The notes beneath the pieces were generated by a model that worked only from the letters and a program-made list of their open reading frames with translations, did not search any database and had not been told where the DNA came from. From Cellvibrionaceae bacterium (GTDB taxonomy: Bacteria > Pseudomonadota > Gammaproteobacteria > Pseudomonadales > Cellvibrionaceae), in NCBI GenBank assembly GCA_021151525.1, contig JAGKXD010000028.1, positions 1 through 41,894 on the forward strand: DNA of 41,894 nucleotides. Reading direction: 5' to 3'. Both the position numbers and the translations under genes were made by a program. Positions 24,201 to 36,200 of the stretch are shown piece by piece (within the stretch, counting starts at the first letter, position 1; each line of letters begins with the position of its first letter).

Positions 24201-27200
24201 TCAGTTATACCCATGACGGCAGTGAAACCACTTCCGATAGCTTCACCTATAAGGCGAACGATGGAACTGTGGACGGCAATGTCGTGACCGTCTATATAGG
24301 CGTAACGCCTGTTAACGATGCGCCAGTCAACTCGGTGCCAGCCTCACAAAACCTCAATGAAAATGGAACCTTGGTTTTCAATAGCGGTAACGGCAACTTA
24401 ATCAGCGTTAGCGATGTGGATGCGGGCTCTGCGACTATACAGGTCACTCTAACATCCACTCATGGCTTGATCAGTTTGTCTGGAACTACAGGCTTATCAT
24501 TCCTGGTAGGTTCTGGCAGCAGTGATGCGACTATGACTTTTACAGGCTCTCAAGCTGACATCAACACTGCATTAAATGGTCTTAGTTATACCCCAACAGC
24601 TGGTTACAACGGCTCGGCAAGCCTGCAAATCACCACTAATGACTTGGGTAATACCGGAAGCGGTGGCTCCAAAACGGATACAGACACCATTTCGTTAACC
24701 GTTAACCCTGCTGCTAACCACGCGCCTGTTGCAGTTGCAGACAGTATTTCTGTTGCTGAGGGCGGCACGGCTACTGTATTGGTTGGTGGTGCAACCAGCG
24801 TTTTGACGAACGACTCAGATGCCGACGGCAATAGCTTGAATGCCATTTTGGTCTCAGGCCCAACTAACGGCACCTTGACCCTCAACGCTGACGGCACCTT
24901 TAGCTACACCCACAATGGTAGCGAAACCACCACCGATAGCTTTACCTACAAAGTGAACGACGGAACCGTCGATGGTAATACGGTCACCGTCAATATTGGC
25001 GTAACCCCTGTAAACGATGCTCCTGTAGCGGTAGCAGACACTTACTCCGTCAACGAAGGCGGCACAATCAGCGCCACTGTTGCGAACGGCATACTTGCGA
25101 ACGACACAGACGCAGAGGGTAGTGCACTTAATGCCGTTCTGGTGACTGGCCCCGCCCACGGGACTCTGACCCTGAATACTGATGGCACTTTCACCTACGT
25201 ACACGATGGCAGCGAGACCACTGTTGATAGCTTCACCTATAAAGCAAACGATGGTTCTGCAGACAGTAATATTGTCACGGTTACGCTCAATGTAACGCCG
25301 GTAAATGACGCTCCAGTAGCTGTCGCCGATAGCATCACCGTTGCTGAAGGCGGCACAGCAACAGTATTGGTCGGCGGTGCAACCAGCGTTTTGACTAACG
25401 ATAGCGATGCTGAAAATAATCCGTTAAGCGCAATTTTAGTGTCTGGCCCAGCTAATGGTACTTTGACGCTTAATTCAAACGGCACTTTCAGCTACGTCCA
25501 CAACGGAAGCGAAACCACTACCGACAGCTTTACCTACAAAGTTAATGATGGCTCGGTGGATGGCAATACGGTCACCGTTAATATCACAGTAACGCCAGTG
25601 AACGATGCTCCAGTTGCGGTAGCAGATAACTATTCGGTCAACGAAGGCGGCACGCTCACTACTACGGTAGCCAATGGCGTGCTAATCAATGATACAGACG
25701 CCGAAAATAACCCGCTCACCGCGATTCTAGTTACTGGCCCTGCGCACGGTACCTTAACCCTCAATGCTGACGGTACATTCAGCTATACCCATGACGGCAG
25801 CGAAACCACCGCAGACAGTTTCACCTACAAGGTGAATGACGGCACCGTTGACGGTAATACAGTCACTGTAAACATTGGCGTAACCCCGGTAGATGACCCA
25901 AGCGTTTTGGTTGCAGATACCAAGACAGTAGCGGAAAACACTACCGCTACTGGTAATGTGTTAGCTAACGATACAGATGTTGATAGCACGCTTACAGTGG
26001 CCAGTTTTGATGTGTCTGGTGTGGTGGGTTCCTTCACCGCTGGACAAACAGCAACTATCGCAGGCGTGGGAACTCTCAAGCTTGAAACTAATGGCGATTA
26101 CACTTTCGTACCTAACGCAGGCTGGAATGGCTCGGTTCCACAGGTAACATACACCACCAATACCGGCTCTAGCACAACCCTGGATATCACTGTAACCCAT
26201 ACAAACGCCGCGCCTGAGACGGCTGCTGTTTCTGCAGCCGGCGATGAAGATACAGTGATTACGGTCACGCTCTCTGGTTCGGATAGTGATGGCACAGTCG
26301 CTGGCTTCGTGATTAAAAGTTTGCCCGCAAATGGCACTCTTTACAGCGATGCAGCTCTGACTCATACAATTACCGCAGGCGATACCGTCAGCGGGCCGGT
26401 TTATTTCAACCCAACCGCCAACTGGAATGGCTCAACCAATTTCACCTACGCGGCCAAAGATAATCTAGGTTTGGAGGATGCAACGCCAGCAACCGCAAGC
26501 ATCACGGTTAATTCGGTAATTGATGTCACAACCGTCTCTTTAACTGCATCGAGTTCGGTGGCGGAAGGTGGCTCAATTGTTTATACCGCAACCTTGACTG
26601 ATCCAGCGCAAACCCCTGTCACTTTTAACTTGAGCAATGGCGCAACCATTACTATTGCCAGCGGCGCTACCGTGGGTACGGTTTCTGTACTGGCACCAAC
26701 CGACGATGTTTATTTGGATGCAAGCTCTGTGTCGGTCACCATTTCCGGCACAAGTGGTGGCGGTTTCGAAAGTCTGGTAGCGAGTAACACAGCAGCCGTG
26801 ACCACGATTACCGATACAGTGGACACCACAACGGTAAGCTTGTCGGCAACGGGTTCGGTTGTGGAAGGCGGTTCCATTGTGTATACCGCAACCCTTACCA
26901 ATCCAGCGCAGGGCGCGGTTACCGTTAATTTGAGCAATGGCGCAAGCATTACCATCGCCAATGGCGCTACCACGGGTACAGTGTCTGTGCCAACTCATGT
27001 TAACAATGTTTACGTGGATGCTGGCTCCGTATCGGCCACAATTACCTCTGCAACGGGCGGTAATTTCGAGCATTTGGCTCTGGATACAACCGCTGCGGTT
27101 ACTAGCGTAACAGATAGTCAGGACACCACAACCATCAGCCTGACGGGTACGGGTTCCATTACTGAAGGTAGCTCGGGTACATATACTTTGAGCCTGACTA

Positions 27201-30200
27201 GCACTGCGCAAACGGCGGTTACCGTAACGCTGAATTATTCTGGTGTGGCGGCCAACGGTACTGACATTAACGGTGCTACCACGGTTACCATTCCAGCTGG
27301 CAGTAGTTCTGCCAACTTTAGTATTGCCGCTTTAACCGATGGTTTGGTTGAAGGGCCTGAAAGTTTTACAGTGTCAATTGCGTCTGCCACCGGCGGTAAT
27401 TTTGAAGATTTGGCGATTAGCGGTGTCGCAAACAGCGTGACCACAAGTGTTGTGGATTCAGATGTTGCGACTGTAAGCCTGACTGCTACCCCGTCATTAA
27501 CAGAAGCTGGCGGTACCTTGGTTTACACTGCAACTATAAGCTCAGCTCCGGTTAGCAATTTAACGGTAACCTTGTCGAATGGTGAGACAATTACCATTCT
27601 TGCCGGCCAAACTACAGGCACAAAATCCGTTAGTGTGGCGCCGAGCGACGATGTTTACGTCGATCCAAGCAACATTAGCGCGACTATTACAGGTACATCC
27701 GGTGGCGGTATTAGCGTCACGATTAACCCAGCAGCTGCCGTAACCACAATCACCGACACCATAGATACAACTACTGTAACCCTTTCTGCAACAGGTGCGG
27801 CAGTTGAAGGTGATTCAATTGTTTATACCGCGACCGTGGGTGCTCCGGTTACTGGATCTCCATTGGTTGTTCATCTTGATAATGGTACAGACATTACCAT
27901 TCCTGTGGGCGCAACCTCAGCCAACAGTGCTGCAGTTTCTGTGCGCACAGATGATGCCTATATCCAAGCTAATCAAACGCTTACAGTGGGTATTTCAAGT
28001 ACAACGGGCGGCAATTTTGAGGCGCTCAACACCTCAAGCACCGTGTCTACAGTGGTATCTGATAATGGCTCTGTAACTAATGTGAGCCTGACGGCGGCAG
28101 CCAATGTTAACGAAGGCGGTTCAATCGTTTATACAGCAACGGTTAGCAATGCAGTGACAGGAACGCCGTTGGTAATTCATTTGAACAATGGTACTGATAT
28201 CACCATTCCTGTGGGTGCCACCTCCGCGAGTAGCTCAGCGGTTTCTGTGCGTGCAGATGACGCTTACGCCCAAGGCAACCAAATGCTTACGGTTGGGATT
28301 ACCAGCACATCAGGCGGTAATTTTGAGGCGATCAACAGCTCAAGTACTGTGTCTACCGTGGTATCTGATAATGGCTCAGTGACTAATGTGAGCCTGACAG
28401 CGGCAGCCAATGTGAGCGAAGGTGGTTCAATCGTTTATACCGCAACTGTGAGCAATGCGGTGACAGGAACGCCCTTAGTTATTCATTTGAACAACGGTAC
28501 GGATATTACCATTCCAGTGGGTGCTACCTTCGCAAACAGCACCCCAGTCGCAGTGCGTGCAGACGATAGCTATGCTCAAGGTAATCAAACACTTACTGTG
28601 GGTATTTCAAGTACATCGGGCGGCAATTTTGAGGCGCTCAACACCTCCAGTTCGGTGTCTACTATTGTGTCTGACAATGGCACCGTGACCAACGTGAGCC
28701 TGACGGCTACAGCGACAGTTGTAGAAGGCGGCGCTATTGTTTATACCGCAACCTTAACTAATCCTGCCCAAGGTGCAGTAACTGTAAATCTCAGTAACGG
28801 TTCAAGCATTACCATTGCCGATGGTGCGACCACGGGTACGGTATCTGTCGCTACTCACGCAGATAACGTTTACGCAGATGCGGGCTCAGTTTCCGTCACC
28901 ATTTCTGGTGCAACGGGCGGCGGTTTTGAGCAGCTTACGGCTAATCCTGCCGCTGCCGTAACCTCGGTGACAGATACACTTGATACCACCACTGTAAGTC
29001 TGAGTGCGACAGGCACAGTCGTGGAGGGCGGCTCGATTGTTTATACCGCCACTTTGACCAATCCTGCACAAGGCGCAGTAACCGTTAGTCTCAGTAACGG
29101 TTCCACCATTACCATTGCCGATGGTGCGACCACAGGTACAGTATCTGTACCCACCCATGCGGATAACGTTTATGTCGATGCTGGTTCCGTGTCAGTCACT
29201 ATTTCTGGTGCAACCGGCGGCAATTTCGAACAGCTGGCCATTAGCCCGGCGGCAGCAGTCACAACCGTAACGGATACCATTAACGATACAACTGTCAGTT
29301 TGACGGCAACCGGTACTGTTGCTGAAGGCGGTTCGATTGTTTACACCGCAACCTTGACCAACGCGGCACAAGGCCCAGTGACGGTGAACCTGAGCAATGG
29401 TTCGACTATCACTATCGCTAGCGGTGCAACCACAGGGACAGTTTCTGTTCAAGCTCCTGCCGATGATGCAAACATTGATGCGGGCTCCGTTTCTGCTCAT
29501 ATCACCATGGCAACTGGTGGAAACTTCGAGAACCTAGTTGTTAATTCAACACCTGCAACTACCAACGTTACGGACACCATCACTGATACAAACCTGACCT
29601 TAAGTGCTCCTGCAACTGCACCTGAAGGTGGTTCAATCCTTTACACAGCAACCCTGACCAATCCTGCTCAAGGCGCACTGACGATTCATCTCAGCAACGG
29701 TGCAACTATCACCATCGCCGATGGTGCAACTACGGGTTCTGTATCGGTTGCAGCTCCTGGTGATGATGTTTATCTGGATTCAAGCAATGTATCCGCAACC
29801 ATTACTTCAACAAGCGGCGCTAATTTTGAAAACCTTGTTGTTAGCCCAACGGCTGCAGTCACTACGATTACCGATACTATTGATACGACAACGGTTAGCT
29901 TGTCAGCAACCGCCTCGGTAGCGGAGGGCGGTTCAATTGTCTATACCGCAACCTTGACCAATGCTGCGCAAGGCGCGGTAACCGTGAGCCTGAGTAATGG
30001 TGCGACTATCACTATCGCCGATGGTGCAACAACAGGTACAGCGACTGTTGCAGCTCCGGCCAATGATGTGTATGTGAACACGGCTCCAGTTTCTACGACT
30101 ATTACGTCGGCAACTGGCGGCAACTTTGAAAGCCTCTCGGTCAACCCTGCAGCGGCGGTAACGACAATTACCGATGTGACGGATACAACTACCGTCAGCT

Positions 30201-33200
30201 TGACGGCCACCAACTCGGTAGCAGAAGGCGGTTCTATTGTTTACACCGCGACCTTGACCAATCCGGCTCATGGCGCTGTAACGGTTAACCTCAGTAATGG
30301 TTCAATCATTACCATCGCCAATGGCGCGACTACAGGTACTGTTTCGGTTCCGACCCACGCGGATAACGTTTATATAGATGCAGGCTCTGTATCTACAACA
30401 ATCACTACAGCTACCGGTGGCGGCTTCGAAAACCTAGCGGTTAACCCAGCTGCGGCAGTTACGACTGTTACGGATACGGTTGATGCGACGACTGTGAGTC
30501 TGACTGCATCAGGCACTGTTGTTGAAGGTGGTTCTATTGTTTACACAGCAACCTTGACCCACGCGGCACAAGGGCCGGTTACGGTTAACCTGAGCAATGG
30601 ATCGACTATCACCATCGCCAATGGCGCAACGACAGGCACTGTGTCGGTACCGACTCATGCAGACAACGTTTATATAGATGCGGGTTCAGTTTCAGCCACT
30701 ATTACCACGGCGACTGGCGGTAATTTTGAATCTTTAGTTGTTAGCCCGACTGCAGCCACCACAAGCGTCACTGACTCGATTGATGTGACGACCTTGAGTT
30801 TAACCGGGGCAGCCAGCATTACCGAGGGTAATTCAGGCACTTACACCTTAAGCTTAAATAATCCAGCACAAACAGCTGTTACGGTTACTTTGACTTACTC
30901 AGGTGTGGCTGCGAACGGCACCGACATCACCGGCCAAACCACTGTAACTATTCCAGCAAACTCAAGCTCTGCTAACTTTAGTATTGCTGCCTTGACCGAT
31001 GGTTTGGTTGAGGGTACTGAAAGCTTTACAGTGGCTATTGGTACGGCCACTGGCGGCAACTTCGAAAGTCTTGTGGTTGGCGCTGCCAACAGCGTGACTA
31101 CCAGTGTACTGGATGCTAACACCGCAACGGTTAGCCTCAGCGCAACGCCAAGCCTGACCGAGGCAGGTGGAACCTTGGTTTACACCGCGACTATCAGCTC
31201 AGCTCCGGTTAGCAATTTAACCGTGACCTTATCGAATGGTGAGACCATTACGATTTTGGCCGGTCAAACCTCAGGTACTAAATCCATTGTGATTGCTGCT
31301 AGTGATGACGTTTACGTTGATCCAACAGCTATCAGCGCTACCATCACGGGTACTTCTGGGGGTGGGATTAATGTTGCGGTTAATCCTACCGCGGCGGTTA
31401 CCAATATCGTCGATACAATTGATACAACCACAGTCACACTAGGTGCACCAACAACGGTCGTGGAAGGCGGTTCGGTTGTGTACAGCGCGACTGTTAATCA
31501 TGCAGTTACCAACTCGCCTTTGGTCATTAACCTGAGTAACGGCGCAACTATCACAATTCCGGTTGGTGCAACCACGGCTAACAGCACTCCTGTGGCGGTG
31601 CGCGGGGATGATGCATATACCCAAGGTAATCAAACGCTTACCGTGGGAATTTCAAGTACATCTGGCGGCAACTACGAGGCTTTGAATACCACGAGCACGG
31701 CTTCTACAACTGTCAGCGATAATGGCAGCGTCACTAGTGTGATCCTAACCGCAGCGGCAAATGTAAACGAGGGTGGTTCGATTGTTTACACGGCTACTGT
31801 GGGCAATGCGGTTACAGGTACTCCTCTGGTTATTCATTTGAGTAACGGCACAGATATCACCATCCCAGTAGGCGCAACATCTGCCAGCAGTTCTGCGGTG
31901 GTGGTGCGCGCAGATGATGCTTATATCCAAGGCAATCAAACGCTTACGGTAGGTATTTCAAGTACATCAGGCGGCAACTTTGAATCTCTTAACACCGCAA
32001 CAAGTGTTTCTACTGTCGTCAGTGATAACGGCAGCGTCACTAACGTTAGTTTAACGGCGGCGGCCAGTGTCAATGAAGGTGGTTCGATTGTTTATACCGC
32101 AACGGTAGGCTCTGCGGTTACCGGGGCTCCGTTGGTTATCCACTTGAACAATGGTACTGATATTACTATTCCGGTTGGTGCAACTTCTGCGAATAGTTCA
32201 GCGGTTGCAGTTCGTGCAGATGATGCCTATATCCAAGGCAATCAAACACTTACGGTAGGAATTGCAAGTACATCAGGCGGTAATTATGAGGCGCTCAATA
32301 CCTCTAGTACTGCTTCTACAGTCGTATCGGATAATGGCAGTGCAACGACTGTGACCTTAAGTGCAGCAGCGAACGTCGTTGAAGGTGGTTCTATTGTTTA
32401 CACAGCAACAGTTAGCAATGCTGTTACGGGTTCGCCGCTGGTTATCCATTTGAGCAATGGCACAGACATCACTATTCCTGTGGGCTCAATGTCTGCAACC
32501 AGCTCTGCAGTAGCCGTGCGTGCTGACGACGCTTATGCGCAAGGTAATCAAACACTTAGCGTAGGAATCTCAGGCACATCTGGTGGAAATTACGAGGCGC
32601 TTAATACCTCTAGTACCGTGTCTACCGTGGTCACCGATAACGGCGATGTTACCAATGTGACCTTAACGGCTGCAGCAAACGTTAATGAAGGCGGGGCGAT
32701 TGTTTATACCGCTACACTTAGCAATGCGGTTACTGGTACTCCGCTCGTTGTCCACTTGAGTAACGGTACAGATATCACCATCCCTGTAGGGGCGACATCT
32801 GCCACCAGCTCCGCGGTAGCAGTTCGTGCAGATGATGCCTATATCCAAGGCAATCAAACACTTACTGTGGGGATTTCTAGTACTTCGGGCGGTAATTACG
32901 AGGCGCTAAATACTTCCAGTACTGTGTCTACGGTGGTATCTGACAACGGTAGTGTCACCAATGTAACCTTGACTGCTGCGGCTAACGTCAACGAAGGCGG
33001 GTCGATTGTTTATACTGCCACTGTGGGCGCAGCTGTGACGGGCACTCCGTTGGTCATCCATTTGAGTAACGGTACTGATATCACGATTCCGGTAGGCGCA
33101 ATTTCTGCGAATAGCTCTGCGGTAGTTGTGCGTGCTGATGATGCTTACGCACAAGGTAATCAAAATGTCTCCGTGAGCATTACGGGCACAAGCGGTGGAA

Positions 33201-36200
33201 ATTATGAATCGCTCAATACCAGTAGCACAGCAACAACTCAAGTAACGGATAACAGTACTTCTACTACGGTAACTTTGAGTGCTGCGGGGGCTGTTAACGA
33301 GGGCGGAACAGTTGTGTATACCGCAACTGTTAATAATGCGGTGACAGGAACTCCGTTGGTTATCCACCTTGATAACGGCACCGATATTACCATTCCTGTG
33401 GGCGCCACCAGTGCCACCAGTGCAGCGGTTGCTGTACGTGCAGATGATGTATATGCACAAGGTAATCAAACGCTTACGGTGGGTATCTCAAGTACATCTG
33501 GCGGCAATTATGAGGCGCTAAATACCTCCAGTACTGTGTCTACGGTGGTATCTGACAACGGCACTGTAACTAATGTAAGTCTGACTGCAGCAGCGACAGT
33601 TGTAGAGGGTGGGTCAATTGTTTACACGGCTACTGTTGCCGATGCTGTAACGGGCACTCCTCTCGTCATCAGCTTATCTAACGGTGCAAGCATTACCATC
33701 CCGGTTGGTGCAACAACCGCTAATAGCTCTGCTGTAGCTGTTCGTGCAGATGATTTCTACGCTCAAGGTAGCCAAGCGTTAACTGTAAATATTACAGGCG
33801 CATCAGGCGGTAAGTATGAAGCGTTGAATACCAGCGGTACTGTTACCACAACGGTTACTGATGATTCAGATGTCACAACCCTAAGCTTGACCGGCGCGGC
33901 ATCCATAAAAGAAGGGCAGTCAGGCACCTATACATTGAGCCTTGACCATGTTGCACAAACCGCAGTCACTGTAACGCTGAATTACTCTGGGGCTGCAGTA
34001 AACGGGACGGATTACAACGGTACAACAACCGTCACAATTCCTGCCGGCGCAAGCTCGGTCAACTTCAATATTGCAACGCTGATCGATAGCTTGGTTGAAG
34101 GCAATGAAAACTTCACTGTAAGTATTGCGTCCAAAGCTGGAGGTAACTTCGAAAGCCTGGTTGCCAGCAGCACAGCAAATAGTGTTACCACCACCATCGT
34201 TGATAACAATGCTCCAGTTGCCGTTAATGACCCGTCTGCGGGTAATACCGTTAACACAGGCTTAAGATCCGAATTCTATTCATACAATGAAGGTCCTGAT
34301 GGCCCAAACCTCACAACATTGGCGCAGATTAATGCGTTTATTACAACTCATAATCCGTCGGCAACTTTCGTGGCTACAACATTCGATTATGGGTCAGACT
34401 ATTTATTCAATAATGATTTGGGACGTGGCACAAACCTGCAAGCATTTTTGGGCTCCGATGCTGCGTCATTGAGTACTGATCCGGGTGATAGTTCTGACGC
34501 GATCATCCGTATGTTTGGTTCAGTTGAGTTGAATGCTGGTACCTATAACTTCCGCGTTCGCGGCGATGACGGCTATCAAATCAAGGTGGATGGCGTAGCA
34601 GTTGCGACTGTTGACCAAATTCAATCACCAACTGGAACCATACATGCGCAATTTACGGTTGCTACAAGTGGTGTCCACAATATTGAAATCCTTTATTGGG
34701 ATCAGGGTGGCCAAGCTGTATTTAAAGTTGAACTGAGTGATGACAACGGTGTGACCTACAATCTTATGTCGTCGAAGCCACTGACCTATAGTGATGTTCA
34801 TCCGATGAATGAAGATACCTCATGGACTGTGTCAGCTGCGACGTTACTCGCTAACGATAGTGATGCCGATGGAGATACCTTAACAATTGTCAGTGTGCAA
34901 GATGCGGTCAATGGCACTGTTTCCATGACTGGCGGAAATATCACCTTCACTCCGACAGCTAATTACTACGGCTTGGCTACCTATACTTACACGGTTAGTG
35001 ATGGTCACGGAGGAACTGATACGGCCTTGGTCAGTATGAATATACTGCCGGTTAATGATGTGCCAGTGGTCAGTAATGTCACTGTAAGTGCAACAAGCAT
35101 CACCTTTACCGCGAGCGATGTAGATGTGGGAACAACTCTCACACTTAACTCACCCTATGCCGCGGCCTTTGGTAGCCCAACCGTTAATAACGGTACCAGT
35201 ACCACCTTAACGCTTGCGCAACAATCCTCAGCGGTTACGGGCACATTAAAAGTAACTGATGCAACGGCGCCAGTTGACGTTATCGCCTTATCCATTGGTA
35301 CAAGCACTGGTGATACCTTCGATGCTTCGGGGAATTCGACGGCGACTGCGCTTTACGGCTTTGGTGGTAATGACACTCTAACCGGGGGTAGCGCTAATGA
35401 CATGATTGTGGGTGGATTGGGGAATGACACCTTAACTGGCGGCGGTGGTGTGGATACCTTTATCATTGATGGCGGTACAGATACGATTACCGATTTGGGT
35501 ATTGGTGGCAGTGATGTGCTTGTGGTCAGTTCGGGCGCCACTGCAAACGCGACTGTTGGTGCAGACTACACAGCAACTTCTGCTACTACCAATAGTGGCA
35601 CAGCAGCCATAACCACCGCTGGTTTCGGCGTGAATATGGCCGCAGCAACGGGCACCAATGGCTATACAATCACGAATACAGGTGCAGCGGCGACTCTGGT
35701 AGGCAGTGGTTTTGCAGATACCTTAACCGGCGGTACCGGCAACGATACCTTAAGCGGTGGTGCAGGTAACGATACTCTAAGTGGTGGCCTTGGCAACGAT
35801 ACCCTGACTGGCGGTGCAGGTGTTGATACCTTCAACGTAACGAGTGGTACAGACACGCTCACTGACTTAGGTGTAGGTGGAACTGATGTGCTTGTTGTTA
35901 GCTCAGGTGCTACTGCGAATGTGACTGTTGGTGCGGCTTTCACGGCTGGGAATACAACTTCAAACAGCGGCACTGTCACTATGACTACGGCCGGCTTTAA
36001 TGTGAATATGGCATCGGCCATAGGCTCTGTTGGTTACAGCATCACCAACACCGGCGCTGCAGCTAGCTTAACCGGAAGCAGCTTTGCAGATACCTTAACT
36101 GGCGGTGCCGGCAACGATACTTTAAGTGGTGGCGCAGGTAACGACACCTTAAGTGGTGGTGCAGGTAACGATAACTTAACCGGTGGCGCTGGAGCAGATA

